Below the pieces are notes generated by a model. The model did no database searches. It was not told the DNA's origin and saw nothing but the letters and a program-made list of their open reading frames with translations. From an uncultured Alistipes sp. (lineage in GTDB: Bacteria > Bacteroidota > Bacteroidia > Bacteroidales > Rikenellaceae): 64,000 bases of DNA. A program made the position numbers and the translations under genes. Shown piece by piece: positions 34,912-44,218 of the stretch. The stretch is from the NCBI GenBank assembly GCA_900546065.1, contig URBK01000002.1:1-64000 (forward strand), given 5' to 3'. Position 1 is the first letter of the stretch, and each line of letters begins with the position of its first letter.

Positions 34912-35724
34912 CTAAAGACGATATATGAATGAAGTCTGGCCGCGCATGGCTTCGGCCTTGTCGCCATCGTCGAAGAGCCCGAATACGGCCGCGCCGCTTC
35001 CCGACATAGAGGCATAGACCGCCCCCGCCTCCAGAAGAGAGTGCTTGACCTGCCCGATAGTCGGATGCGACGCGAATACCGATTTTTCGAAGTCGTTCAC
35101 CACACTACCCTGCCACCGCTCCACGGGCTCGGCTATACGCTCGGCCAGCGGCCGCGCCGGAGTATGCGGAGTCACACCCGCATAGGCCTCACGCGTGGAG
35201 ACGTTCTCCGCAGGTTTAACAACGGCTATCCACCACCCTTCGAGATCCACCGCCACGGGTGTCATACGCTCACCGCGACCCTCGCACAGCTGAGGCGTGT
35301 TGCGTACGAAGAACGGCGTGTCGCTGCCCAGCTCGGCCGCCGCCTCGATAAGCGCCGCCTCGTCCATACCGAGCGAGAACATCTCGTTCAGCGCCAAGAT
35401 CACGGCCGTGCCGTCCGAAGAGCCGCCACCCAGCCCTGCCCCGAACGGAACACGCTTGTCGAGCGTTATGCGCACACCACCCACGCCGTAACTGCGGCGC
35501 AGCAGTTCGTAGGCCTTCAGACATATATTCTTCTCGGGCGGACAATCGACCTCGATGCCGAGCGTCACAAGCTCCGCCCCGGCCGCAGCCGCAGGCTCAA
35601 CCTCCAGCACATCGTAAAGGCCGCGCAGCGGATACATCACCGTGGCGATATCGTGGTAGCCGTCTTCGCGGCGGCGCAATACGTCCAATCCCAGATTTAT
35701 CTTGCAGTTTGCCTCTATCCTCAT
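34912..35724 (-). CDS. ispE: 4-diphosphocytidyl-2-C-methyl-D-erythritol kinase
   Basis: 270 residues of the GHMP kinase fold. CKINLGLDVLRRREDGYHDI at the start, the ATP loop VPFGAGLGGGSSDGTAVILA, SDTPFF and the late SGSGAAVFGLF motif identify IspE. It phosphorylates CDP-ME in the MEP isoprenoid pathway. No other MEP gene is adjacent. Confidence 0.96.
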   Translation of the reverse strand: MRIEANCKINLGLDVLRRREDGYHDIATVMYPLRGLYDVLEVEPAAAAGAELVTLGIEVDCPPEKNICLKAYELLRRSYGVGGVRITLDKRVPFGAGLGGGSSDGTAVILALNEMFSLGMDEAALIEAAAELGSDTPFFVRNTPQLCEGRGERMTPVAVDLEGWWIAVVKPAENVSTREAYAGVTPHTPARPLAERIAEPVERWQGSVVNDFEKSVFASHPTIGQVKHSLLEAGAVYASMSGSGAAVFGLFDDGDKAEAMRGQTSFIYRL

Positions 35725-35804
35725 GTTTTTCCTACGATTATCTCATCTTCAGTATCTTATCTTCGCGTGTGCGCCGACACGCGTCGGCCCGTATGCCGCC
35801 TCCG

Positions 35805-37406
35805 TCAAAAGGGTGCGGCGACACCCTCATACTCCGCGCCGCAGATTACGTGCCGCTGCACGAAACGGTTGCCGAAACGATCCGTCGCCACAACCTCGAT
35901 GCGTTCGGCGTCGGGATTACGCAGTTCGTATCGGTACATGTGGTGGCATGTGGTCATGCTGCTCTTGCGGCTGCCGCCCTCCAGCGGACTCGACCCGCCC
36001 TTGTGTCCGCGGCCCACCACACCGATGTGATAGCCCACGCACCACCAGTCCTTGCTCGACCGCGTCGAGGGCTTCTCCACACCCGTGGTGACCTTCACCG
36101 GCTCCATGCGTCCCGTCAGACGGCCGTCCTCATAGACCTCCACCGTCCAGTCGCGGTCGGCATTCCACACGTTGGCCAGTATCACGCCACGGCCGTATGG
36201 CATCTCGAAGCGCTCATACTCGCCGCCATATACCGCGTCGCCGCGATAGACGCGCAGCTGGAAATCGGGGTCGAGCCCCGTGCCGCGGTAACGCCAGTCG
36301 CGGATCGTGGCCCCATCGATCTCGTAAACGCCGTAGCCGTAAGGCGTGCCGTCGCCGTTCAGGCGCGATATCCACCATGTGCCGCAGACGGCGCCGTGGA
36401 CATGCTCGTAGACGCCGTTCGGGTGTATGTAATTGCGGTTGTAGTGCGTGTGCCCCGCCATGATGTGCGCCTCAGCAAACTCGCCCAGCATCTCCACCAC
36501 CTTGCGGCTGTTGGCATCCTTGCTGCCGCAGATGGGTATGTGGACGCAAAGTATCACCATGCGGTCGCGCGGCACGAAACTCAGATCCTGACGCAGCCAC
36601 TCCACCTGCTCGTCAGTGAAGCCGAGCTTGTAGGCGCTCGACTTGCGGCCGTCGGTATAGTTCACGTCCTTCATCGTGACGATATGCACGTCGCCGCGGT
36701 TCCACGAGTAGTCCACGGGACCGAACGCCCCCTCGAATGCACGGCGGAAACAGAAGTTGATCGTGCTGCTGCGCCCGTCGGGCTCAACCGGCACGAAGGT
36801 GTTGTCGTGGTTGCCCATGGTCTGGAAGACGGGCATGCCAGTCAGCCTGTAATCCGTAGCACGCAGCATGTGCTCCATCAGCCACATGGCATTGACGCCG
36901 TCCGACGAGAAGACCACATCGCCCAGCGTCACGCCGTAGCACGGCGAATCCTCCTCGGCGGCGGCACGCCGTACGTCGGGCACCGTCTCGCTGCGGAAGC
37001 GGCTCAGCTGGCGTTCGTCCTGACACTGCGGATCGGCCATGCAGAACAGGCGGAATTCCTTCTCGGCGCCGCCATCGAGCGGCGTCAGCGTAAAGTCATA
37101 GCGCGCGCGGTCGTCGTCCAGAGGCGTATAGAACGACGGATTCCCCGTCGTAACGTCGACGGCATACTCCGACGGCAGCGAATAGAATACCAGCTCGGCA
37201 TCGTCGTTTCGCTCCAGACGGTAACGGCCACGGCTGTCAGTCGCGCAGCAAGTGAAGCCGTCGCTCACGACAACGCCCTCTACGGGGCTCCCCTCACGGT
37301 CCGTGACCACGCCGCGGATCTCATCCTCCGCGCCGGCGGCACGGACAACAGTGCCGCCCGACACCAGCATCAGCGCCAGCAGCGGCAAAAACAGAAAACG
37401 TTTCAT
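35805..37406 (-). CDS. Secreted calcineurin-like phosphoesterase with flanking MetallophosN/C domains
   Basis: 533 residues from ATG 37406, chosen because MKRFLFLPLLALMLVSGG is a signal peptide. A frame nine codons longer is less likely. A carboxypeptidase-regulatory-like beta domain (IRGVVTDREGSPVEGVVVSD) is followed by the catalytic core with FCMADPQCQD, VTLGDVVFSSDG, TMGNHDNTF, CVHIPICG and MAGHTHYNRNY. A C-terminal beta domain ends the protein. This three-part layout matches the MetallophosN-Metallophos-MetallophosC architecture of Bacteroidota. It is exported; its phosphodiester substrate is unknown. Confidence 0.88.
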   Translation of the reverse strand: MKRFLFLPLLALMLVSGGTVVRAAGAEDEIRGVVTDREGSPVEGVVVSDGFTCCATDSRGRYRLERNDDAELVFYSLPSEYAVDVTTGNPSFYTPLDDDRARYDFTLTPLDGGAEKEFRLFCMADPQCQDERQLSRFRSETVPDVRRAAAEEDSPCYGVTLGDVVFSSDGVNAMWLMEHMLRATDYRLTGMPVFQTMGNHDNTFVPVEPDGRSSTINFCFRRAFEGAFGPVDYSWNRGDVHIVTMKDVNYTDGRKSSAYKLGFTDEQVEWLRQDLSFVPRDRMVILCVHIPICGSKDANSRKVVEMLGEFAEAHIMAGHTHYNRNYIHPNGVYEHVHGAVCGTWWISRLNGDGTPYGYGVYEIDGATIRDWRYRGTGLDPDFQLRVYRGDAVYGGEYERFEMPYGRGVILANVWNADRDWTVEVYEDGRLTGRMEPVKVTTGVEKPSTRSSKDWWCVGYHIGVVGRGHKGGSSPLEGGSRKSSMTTCHHMYRYELRNPDAERIEVVATDRFGNRFVQRHVICGAEYEGVAAPF

Positions 37407-37561
37407 TCTCCTAAAATGTTTAAAATGTTTCAAAAAAAATGCGATTGTGACACGTCACGTCGGAAAGATAGCAAAAACGGGGTTGATTCCCAAGTTACGG
37501 ACGCCCCTGCCGGACAATGACGCGCAAATGTCACATCCGTCACACGGCTTCGCATGCCAGA

Positions 37562-38164
37562 CTATACGCCCAGCTCCGTCAGCACGCCGTCCGTGGCGGC
37601 GATCAGCGCAGGGCGCACACGCTCCAACTTGACGAACCAATCCTCGATCGTACCGTCCACATTGTCGCTCACGCCCTTGATCATGGCGACATACGGCATG
37701 CGGCCCCCGTGCTTCGAGGCATGGAAGCGGATGGCACGAAGGATGGCATATCCCTCCATCTCGAAGCAGTCGTAGCGCGCCAGCACATCCAGCTCCTCAC
37801 GCGGCGTTGCGGGTGAAATGAAGCTGTCTACCGACACGAGCGATACATCCCTATCGCCCGACTCGACCCTTTCGGGCTCCGTGGCGAAGACCGAGTCGAG
37901 ATACAATCCGCCCTGCCATACAACCGACGGGCGCAATACGGTGCCGGCACGATGCACCAGCGAACCGCACGTGCCGACGTTGACAACGGCGGCATAATTG
38001 TGACGTTCCATCGCCGCCAGCGTCGCCTCGAAGGCGCGCAGCTTGCCCACCCCCGTGAATACCACATCGCATCGGCGCGCCAGATCGGCCGCCTCGGCAC
38101 CCAATTCATCCTCGACGGCAGCTACCATCAACACCCTGCCACCGTAAAGAGATCCTCCAGCCAT
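37562..38164 (-). CDS. Nucleoside phosphorylase-superfamily nucleosidase (MTA/SAH- or futalosine-type)
   Basis: 200 residues of the PNP/UDP fold. FTGVGKLRAFEATLAAM, VVNVGTCGSL, CFEMEGYAILRA and MIKGVSDNVDG match the ribose- and base-binding motifs of small nucleosidases. It probably cleaves methylthioadenosine, S-adenosylhomocysteine or futalosine; sequence alone does not separate these. A minus-strand promoter (38184-38215) precedes it, back to back with that of the next operon. Confidence 0.75.
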   Translation of the reverse strand: MAGGSLYGGRVLMVAAVEDELGAEAADLARRCDVVFTGVGKLRAFEATLAAMERHNYAAVVNVGTCGSLVHRAGTVLRPSVVWQGGLYLDSVFATEPERVESGDRDVSLVSVDSFISPATPREELDVLARYDCFEMEGYAILRAIRFHASKHGGRMPYVAMIKGVSDNVDGTIEDWFVKLERVRPALIAATDGVLTELGV

Positions 38165-38183
38165 ATAAAAACCTTATTTGTTA

Positions 38184-38215
38184 CAAAGGTAGAATATTAG
38201 TCAACAAAAAACAAC
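38184..38215 (-). promoter_or_regulatory. Promoter of the nucleosidase gene
   Basis: TACCTTTG on the minus strand (38184-38191), with GTTG at 38212-38215 at a 20-bp spacing. The start codon is 20 bp downstream of the -7 element. Confidence 0.55.
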
Positions 38216-38220
38216 CTTTG

Positions 38221-38252
38221 ATTGCTATTGAGGGAATTTATATCTAAATTTG
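38221..38252 (+). promoter_or_regulatory. Promoter of the NifU-like/GGGtGRT operon
   Basis: TAAATTTG at 38245-38252 is a full -7 match. ATTG at 38221-38224 sits 20 bp upstream, while a perfect TTTG (38217-38220) is 24 bp upstream. A 70-nt AT-rich leader with a small hairpin (GGCTTTTAACCAAAGCC) follows before ATG 38323. Confidence 0.6.
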
Positions 38253-38322
38253 CAACGGCTTTTAACCAAAGCCATAACAGGGGCAAACAGACTGTTATAC
38301 GAACAAATAAACTCTTCTAACT

Positions 38323-39015
38323 ATGATTTATTCACACGAAGTGCAGCAGATGTGCTGCGTAAAAAAGGGCGCCAACCACGCATCGGCTCCCATTCCGCAG
38401 GAGGGCAAATGGGTTGTCGCTAAGGAGATCAAGGACATTTCCGGCCTTACCCACGGTGTGGGATGGTGCGCTCCGCAGCAGGGTGCGTGCAAGCTCACGC
38501 TCAATGTAAAAGAGGGTATCATTCAGGAGGCTCTCGTCGAGACTATCGGATGCTCGGGCATGACCCACTCGGCCGCCATGGCATCGGAGATTCTCCCCGG
38601 CAAGACCATCCTCGAGGCGCTCAACACCGACCTCGTGTGCGACGCCATCAACACCGCCATGCGCGAGCTCTTCAAGCAGATTGTCTATGGACGTACCCAG
38701 TCGGCCTTCTCTGAGGGCGGACTCCAGATCGGCGCTTCGCTCGAGGATCTGGGCAAGGGCCTGCGTTCACAGGTAGGTACCATGTTCGGCACGCTGGCAA
38801 AGGGTACCCGCTACCTCGAAATGGCCGAGGGTTACTGCACCCGCATGGCTCTCGACAAGAACGACGAGGTTATCGGTTACGAGTTCGTACATCTGGGCAA
38901 GATGATGGACTTCATCAAGAAGGGCATCGCTCCCGCCGAGGCTCTCGAGAAGGCCAAGGGCACTTATGGCCGCTTCAAGGAGGCTGTCAAGTACATCGAT
39001 CCGCGTCAAGAGTAA
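38323..39015 (+). CDS. NifU-like iron-sulfur cluster scaffold family protein
   Basis: 230 residues. Cys residues at 11, 12, 49, 56 and 77 fall in MCCVKKGANH, GWCAPQQGACKL and ETIGCSGMTHSA, the last resembling the IscU/NifU scaffold Cys motif. The middle (LEALNTDLVCDAINTAMREL) keeps the NifU N-terminal fold pattern, and the C-terminal 90 residues are extra. Such proteins are annotated as Fe-S assembly scaffolds in anaerobes, but no biochemical role is known to me. It is followed 36 bp later by the GGGtGRT gene, an arrangement seen in other anaerobes. Codon choice (more GGT, GCT and AAG) suggests high expression. Confidence 0.75.
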   Translation: MIYSHEVQQMCCVKKGANHASAPIPQEGKWVVAKEIKDISGLTHGVGWCAPQQGACKLTLNVKEGIIQEALVETIGCSGMTHSAAMASEILPGKTILEALNTDLVCDAINTAMRELFKQIVYGRTQSAFSEGGLQIGASLEDLGKGLRSQVGTMFGTLAKGTRYLEMAEGYCTRMALDKNDEVIGYEFVHLGKMMDFIKKGIAPAEALEKAKGTYGRFKEAVKYIDPRQE

Positions 39016-39051
39016 ACCCATTGTGTAACCGAAAAAAGAGAAAATTTAAAT

Positions 39052-40059
39052 ATGGCAGCAACATTATTTGAGAGCTACGAGCGCCGAATCGACCACATCA
39101 ACGAGGTGCTCGCCAAGTACGGAATCAACGGCATCGAGGAGGCCAAGGCCATCTGCGACGCCAAGGGCATCGATCCTTACAAGATGTGTGAGGAGACGCA
39201 GCCCATCTGCTTCGAGAACGCCAAGTGGGCTTACGTCGTGGGCGCCGCCATCGCCATCAAGAAGGGCTGCACCGACGCCGCCGACGCCGCCGAGGCTATC
39301 GGCGAGGGTCTTCAGGCCTTCTGCATCGCCGGATCGGTAGCCGATGACCGCAAGGTAGGTCTGGGCCACGGTAATCTGGCCGCACGTCTTCTGCGCGAGG
39401 AGACCCAGTGCTTCGCCTTCCTCGCAGGCCACGAGTCGTTCGCCGCAGCCGAGGGCGCCATCAAGATCGCCGAGATGGCAAACCGCGTGCGCAAGAACCC
39501 CCTGCGCGTCATCCTCAACGGTCTGGGCAAGGACGCCGCCAAGATCATCTCGCGTATCAACGGCTTCACATACGTACAGACGCAGTTCGACTACTACACC
39601 GGTGAGGTGAAGGTCGTAGATACCATCGCCTACTCGGACGGTCTGCGTTCGAAGGTACGCTGCTACGGCGCCGATGACGTGCGCGAGGGCGTAGCCATCA
39701 TGTGGAAGGAGGATGTCGACGTATCGATCACGGGTAACTCGACCAACCCCACCCGCTTCCAGCACCCCGTTGCCGGCACCTACAAGAAGGAGCGTCTGCT
39801 CGCCGGCAAGAAGTACTTCTCGGTAGCTTCGGGCGGCGGCACGGGCCGTACCCTCCACCCCGACAACATGGCCGCAGGCCCCGCTTCGTACGGTATGACC
39901 GACACCATGGGCCGTATGCACTCGGATGCTCAGTTCGCAGGTTCGTCATCGGTTCCAGCACACGTCGAGATGATGGGCTTCCTCGGCATGGGCAACAACC
40001 CCATGGTAGGTGCTACCGTAGCCGTGGCCGTGGCCGTTCAGCAGGCCATGAACAAGTAG
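39052..40059 (+). CDS. GGGtGRT family protein
   Basis: 335 residues. The motif SGGGTGRTLHPDNMAAGPAS (about 263-282) names the family. Other conserved-looking pieces are KMCEETQPICFENAKWAYVV, GSVADDRKVGLGHGNLAARL and SITGNSTNPTRFQHPVAGTY. It has no signal peptide or membrane span, so it is cytoplasmic. Function is unknown; pairing with a NifU-like protein suggests a role tied to Fe-S or redox chemistry. Codon bias indicates strong expression. A perfect terminator ends the two-gene operon. Confidence 0.85.
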   Translation: MAATLFESYERRIDHINEVLAKYGINGIEEAKAICDAKGIDPYKMCEETQPICFENAKWAYVVGAAIAIKKGCTDAADAAEAIGEGLQAFCIAGSVADDRKVGLGHGNLAARLLREETQCFAFLAGHESFAAAEGAIKIAEMANRVRKNPLRVILNGLGKDAAKIISRINGFTYVQTQFDYYTGEVKVVDTIAYSDGLRSKVRCYGADDVREGVAIMWKEDVDVSITGNSTNPTRFQHPVAGTYKKERLLAGKKYFSVASGGGTGRTLHPDNMAAGPASYGMTDTMGRMHSDAQFAGSSSVPAHVEMMGFLGMGNNPMVGATVAVAVAVQQAMNK

Positions 40060-40087
40060 TCACGGAGACTTGTAAATACACATAATG

Positions 40088-40126
40088 GAGACCCCGCAGC
40101 CTAATGGTTGCGGGGTCTCTTTTTTT
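40088..40126 (+). terminator. Rho-independent terminator of the GGGtGRT operon
   Basis: A perfect 11-bp stem (GAGACCCCGCA / TGCGGGGTCTC) with T7. Confidence 0.95.
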
Positions 40127-40169
40127 CGGCTGAGGGGTTTCATTTTCCGGTTGCGGGGTCTCTTTTTTC
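40106..40169 (+). repeat. Triplicated 21-22-bp terminator arm
   Basis: The terminator's 3' arm plus T-run (GGTTGCGGGGTCTC then Ts, 40106-40127) is followed by a degenerate copy (GGCTGAGGGGTTTCATTTTCC, written here in parts: GGCTGAGGGG, TTTCATTTTCC; 40128-40148) and a near-exact copy (40149-40169). Confidence 0.8.
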
Positions 40170-40267
40170 TTTTACCCGATTTCCAGCCCTTACATTTGCC
40201 CGATTTATCAATCGCCATGCATACCGCACCGACATCCACAATATCATGCAACACCATAATACGGGCA

Positions 40268-40307
40268 TAAAAAAAGGGCCGTCACCCGTCACGGGTCGGC
40301 TCCTTTT
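40268..40307 (-). terminator. Terminator of the lytic transglycosylase gene
   Basis: On the minus strand a hairpin with core GCCG..ACCCG / CGGGT..GGC is followed by a run of seven Ts (an A-run at 40269-40275 on the plus strand). Confidence 0.65.
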
Positions 40308-40330
40308 GTCAGTTTCACTTGCCTTGGGGA

Positions 40331-41023
40331 TTACGATCTGCCGGCTACCATCTTACGATAGGTGTCATAGCGCTGCATGACCTCCCTGACGTAGCTCTTC
40401 GTCTGACGGCTTCCGGTAAATTTGCCGTAGCGGACCAACTCGCTCTCATATACGGCCGGGTCGGCCTTCATGTCGAGATAGCGGGCCACAACCTCCCATG
40501 AGTTGGGGTCCTCGCCGTTGCTCCGTGCCAAACGGCGCGCATCCGACACATGGCCGATACCGCCGTTATAGCAGGCAAGGATAATGCTTAAACGATCGTT
40601 CGCAGGGGTTGCGGGCGAGAAATTCAGACTCTCGTCGATCTCGTTGAGCAGCTTGCCCGCAAGACGTATGTTCGTCTCGGGATCCATTATGCGCTCCTTG
40701 GCGACGTTGAATTGCTTGCCGACGATGGGCATCACCTGCATGAGCCCTATCGCCCCCTGATTAGAGACCAGATCCGACTCGAAGCGCGATTCGCTGTACG
40801 CTATGGCGCTCATCAGGATCCAGTCCTGTCCCTCTTCCTCGCCGATGCGGCGCATCATATCGTCATAAGCCGATATGAGATACCCCTTGTCGGTCGTCTC
40901 CGAGGACGACACCCGTTCTGCCGCCGCGGCGCTCAGCGCCATATCCTGCCGGCAGGCATCGGATGCGATAAAAGTCATCAAAACGAAAAGAACGATCGAA
41001 AAAACTACTGCCTTTTTTGACAT
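40331..41023 (-). CDS. Lytic transglycosylase (SLT domain, MltF-like)
   Basis: 230 residues. A signal sequence or N-terminal anchor (about 5-22) precedes a GH23-type SLT domain: AIAYSESRFESDLVSNQGA with catalytic Glu in the SES motif, GLMQVMPIV and LACYNGGIGHVSDARRLA. It cleaves peptidoglycan to 1,6-anhydro products in the periplasm. It lacks the SBP-like domain of true MltF. The porin gene follows upstream on the same strand, 45 bp away. Confidence 0.88.
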   Translation of the reverse strand: MSKKAVVFSIVLFVLMTFIASDACRQDMALSAAAAERVSSSETTDKGYLISAYDDMMRRIGEEEGQDWILMSAIAYSESRFESDLVSNQGAIGLMQVMPIVGKQFNVAKERIMDPETNIRLAGKLLNEIDESLNFSPATPANDRLSIILACYNGGIGHVSDARRLARSNGEDPNSWEVVARYLDMKADPAVYESELVRYGKFTGSRQTKSYVREVMQRYDTYRKMVAGRS

Positions 41024-41067
41024 ATCAAATTGTTTTGCGGGCAGTTCATAGCGTGCCTTAGAGTACG

Positions 41068-43197
41068 CTAATCATAGAATCCCCACGAGATGCCCATCTT
41101 GAACATACCCGGATTGAGCGGGTAACCGGCAACGGTGAAATACTGGTTGTTACCGAACAAACCGGCATTCGCGTGCTGGTACTTCAAGAATATGCGCATT
41201 CTCTTCCATTTGGCCGCCACGAACACGTCGATATAGGGATAATTTCCCAATCGCACGTCGCGTTGGTTGTAGAAGGCCGCAAGTGCGGGATTATACGACG
41301 GGGCGTAAAACTTGGTGTTGTAACGTCCGTCGAAACCCATCTGCAGGCGCAACACATCGCGCACCACCCACATATCGTAATAATACGACAAGTAGGCGCT
41401 GCACAATGGAACGGGGATAACTTCCTGATTCGTACTCCACTGCAACAATACCCTGTGGTCGAAATGGAATCCGCCGAGGCGGAAATCCTTGCGGGCGTAC
41501 AAACTCGTCAGACTTATCGTCGCTCCCGATTGTGCCACGCGGCTGTCAGCGCCGTAATATATTTTGTTCGACACCACACCCTGCCATGCGCTCAGTTCGA
41601 GCGCCCAATCGGGAATCTCCAACGATACTTCGAAACGGGTTTCATTCTCTTTATCGAAAGAGTTGGACCACACATAGTGGTTCGAGAATAGGTTCTCCTC
41701 CCAATACGAGGGCGAGAGTCTCGTTTGCGAGAACCGCCCCGAGAGGATAACCGGATGACCGCGGAACTTTGCCGTAAGCGCCACATGGGCGTTCAGGGCG
41801 AGGTCTCCGCTCCTGTAACCCGACGGGTAGAACTTCAGGTCAGCTCCCCAGTCGGCGAATTTACGTATCTTGCCGCTCACGGCGCCATAGGCATACCACG
41901 CCGTACGGCGGTCGACACCGTACTTGCCTGCGGCGTAATCCTTGAGCGCGAACTGCGTATAGGCATACATGTCGATACCGATACCGCCGTCCAGCACTCC
42001 CACCACACCGTTGCGGTCCCACGGCTGCGCCTCCACGAAAAAGCGGTTCGACAGAACCCTTTCGCGTATCGAGTCGCGCGACTCGGCCGGCGAGATGAAC
42101 CAATCCTTGTAGTATGTCTCCGTTGTGGGGACATACTCGCCGTTCTCGTCGCGGCTGCCGCGGTCGTTGGTATAGGTGGCATACTTGTCGGTATAGAGTC
42201 TGCTCCACGTGTTGTACTCGAACACATGACCTATATATACTGCCGAGAGGCCCGCTATCGAGAAGTCGTAGTCGGTCACGGGCTGCAGCGGTATGGCATA
42301 CGACTGCTTCACGAAGAAGGAGTTGTTGCGGTAGGAGTTCTCGGCTTCGGCCTCGGCCAGCTTCATCGGTACGCCCGACGGGTGTTCGAATACAGTATCG
42401 ACGATGGCCCACGTACCTACGACGCCGCCGTTCTCGCGCTGGCGTATGCGGTTATTGATGAAGGCCGCATATATCGAGTAGCGCTTGCCCGTATGCGAGA
42501 ATGCCACCGAGAGATTATGGTCTATCGTCCTCTGCCACTCGTACAGGCCCTTTGTGCCGCGTGCCTTGTAGCTCACGTTGAACCCCGTCGTGGGCGAGAC
42601 GTTATGCGCCGTAGTGATCTCGAAGTGCTCCTCACGGTAACGTTTCTGACCCGACTCAAGATATGTCAGGTTCAGATAGGGTGTCTTCGAGTTGTAGAAC
42701 GGCACGTTGTCCATACGGTAGGTATAGGCATCGTAGGCGCGTGCGAACTTGAAGTCGGGGCCCTGCGCGCGGTCGAAGTAGTTGAACGGCATGGTCGACT
42801 GTCCCAGTCCGCCGAGCGTCATGTCACCCACACCCTTCAGGTAATAGGGATAGTCTATGCGCCAGTTGTCGATAAGCGTGTCGAGCGGCATGATGTTGAC
42901 GCTGTTCAGGTCGCGGTCTACGGTCCACGAGAAATTGGGCAGCGCGCGGATCGAGTCGTTGAACAGATACGACTCCAGCGGCCGCTTTATGCGTCGCGTA
43001 CGTGTCGAGTCGCCCTTCTCCTGCTCCTCGTCGGTACCCGTATCGTAGGGGTTGACACCTCCTAAAGAGACATTCTCGCCGTTGCGCTGCGCACGAGCCA
43101 GAGCCGCGGCGTCGAGCTGTGCCGACGCCTGCCGCGGCAACAGCGACAACAGCGCCATTGCAACCGATACGATAAATATGTATGCGCTACGCGTCAT
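41068..43197 (-). CDS. Putative outer-membrane porin (Porin_10)
   Basis: 709 residues from ATG 43197, after which MTRSAYIFIVSVAMALLSLL is the signal peptide ending in QASAQ; a start six codons upstream is open. A disordered charged segment (about 35-75) precedes a large beta-barrel with many aromatic-bounded strands (NNRIRQRENGG, YWEENLFSNHYVWSNSF), ending GMFKMGISWGFYD. It fits the Porin_10 family of Bacteroidota, which is uncharacterised. Solute unknown. The pssA gene lies 72 bp upstream on the same strand. Confidence 0.8.
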   Translation of the reverse strand: MTRSAYIFIVSVAMALLSLLPRQASAQLDAAALARAQRNGENVSLGGVNPYDTGTDEEQEKGDSTRTRRIKRPLESYLFNDSIRALPNFSWTVDRDLNSVNIMPLDTLIDNWRIDYPYYLKGVGDMTLGGLGQSTMPFNYFDRAQGPDFKFARAYDAYTYRMDNVPFYNSKTPYLNLTYLESGQKRYREEHFEITTAHNVSPTTGFNVSYKARGTKGLYEWQRTIDHNLSVAFSHTGKRYSIYAAFINNRIRQRENGGVVGTWAIVDTVFEHPSGVPMKLAEAEAENSYRNNSFFVKQSYAIPLQPVTDYDFSIAGLSAVYIGHVFEYNTWSRLYTDKYATYTNDRGSRDENGEYVPTTETYYKDWFISPAESRDSIRERVLSNRFFVEAQPWDRNGVVGVLDGGIGIDMYAYTQFALKDYAAGKYGVDRRTAWYAYGAVSGKIRKFADWGADLKFYPSGYRSGDLALNAHVALTAKFRGHPVILSGRFSQTRLSPSYWEENLFSNHYVWSNSFDKENETRFEVSLEIPDWALELSAWQGVVSNKIYYGADSRVAQSGATISLTSLYARKDFRLGGFHFDHRVLLQWSTNQEVIPVPLCSAYLSYYYDMWVVRDVLRLQMGFDGRYNTKFYAPSYNPALAAFYNQRDVRLGNYPYIDVFVAAKWKRMRIFLKYQHANAGLFGNNQYFTVAGYPLNPGMFKMGISWGFYD

Positions 43198-43269
43198 TAC
43201 GTCATGTGCGATCATGATCCGCCCTCCGTGTCAGAATGTCCCGACGGCCATTCCGCACGGCAGACACAG

Positions 43270-43986
43270 CTAAAACTCTTTTTTGCGGCTTTTTATTGCC
43301 CACCGCAGTGTGGATACTACTATATAGAGGGTGATTATCGCCGGTACGGCGGCAAAACCGAACGACACCAACAGCACGGCGCTCACGGCGATGAACAGGT
43401 ATCGCAGCTGGTTTCCGTACCAACGGAAGTGTTTGAATTTCAGGGCGAACATCCGTATGGGGCTTATGAGCAGCAGCGCCGTCACTACGGCCAGCACCAC
43501 AACAGCCCCACGGCTCACCTCCAGCGAACCGCGGAATGCCAGCACTCCGAGCGAGAGGCATAGCAGGGCGTTAGCCGGCGTCGGCAGACCGCAGAACTCC
43601 GTATGCTGCGAGTCGTCGATATTGAACTTTGCCAGACGCAGAGCCGAGAACGCCACAACGAGGAAGGTCAGATAACGCGCCGCGCGTGCCACGAACGAGG
43701 CGGCCTCCTGCGGGGCCATGTCATACATGCAGTAGAGCGCCAACGACGGTACCAGACCGAAGGATACCATGTCGGCCAGCGAATCGAGCTGCACCCCTAT
43801 GGGAGAGGCGCTGTGGAGAAGACGTGCGGCGAAACCGTCGCAGAAGTCGAACAGGGCGGCCGCCACAATGAGCAGCATCGCCGTAGGAAAGTCGTTGTAT
43901 GCGATAAGCACCACCGCCGCATACGATCCGCAGAGCAGGTTTCCCAGCGTCAGCAGATTCGGCACCGTAAAGAACTTTACCTTCAT
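43270..43986 (-). CDS. pssA: CDP-diacylglycerol--serine O-phosphatidyltransferase
   Basis: 238 residues with about seven to eight membrane spans. The CDP-alcohol phosphotransferase signature spans LFDFCDGFAARLL and GVQLDSLADMVSFG (D..DG..AR..G...D...D). The N-terminus VPNLLTLGNLLCG is typical of PssA. It makes phosphatidylserine, the precursor of phosphatidylethanolamine. A decarboxylase gene is not in the window. Confidence 0.93.
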   Translation of the reverse strand: MKVKFFTVPNLLTLGNLLCGSYAAVVLIAYNDFPTAMLLIVAAALFDFCDGFAARLLHSASPIGVQLDSLADMVSFGLVPSLALYCMYDMAPQEAASFVARAARYLTFLVVAFSALRLAKFNIDDSQHTEFCGLPTPANALLCLSLGVLAFRGSLEVSRGAVVVLAVVTALLLISPIRMFALKFKHFRWYGNQLRYLFIAVSAVLLVSFGFAAVPAIITLYIVVSTLRWAIKSRKKEF

Positions 43987-44019
43987 CCTTCTATCTCAAT
44001 TAAGCACCTTGATAATCGG

Positions 44020-44027
44020 CAAAGGTA
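44020..44027 (-). promoter_or_regulatory. -7 element of pssA
   Basis: TACCTTTG on the minus strand, 33 bp before ATG 43986. No -33 TTTG is evident. Confidence 0.5.
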
Positions 44028-44218
44028 CGAATTATTTTTTATTTTGATGCATCCGGCCGATATTCGTTTGATTTCGAAGATATTGCAAACAGTCTCACGG
44101 CCTGTTTAGCACATGATGTCCAAGCAAGGCGCCGACACGCGCCCCGAAGCGCCGCGTCTTCCACACTCTCCGCAGCCTCGCCATGACTGACACTTTAGCT
44201 TCAAGGGCGCACGCGATG

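Noticed and set aside
40106..40169. Short CRISPR-like direct repeats
   Set aside because: The three units are contiguous with no spacers and are copies of a terminator arm; no cas gene is near.
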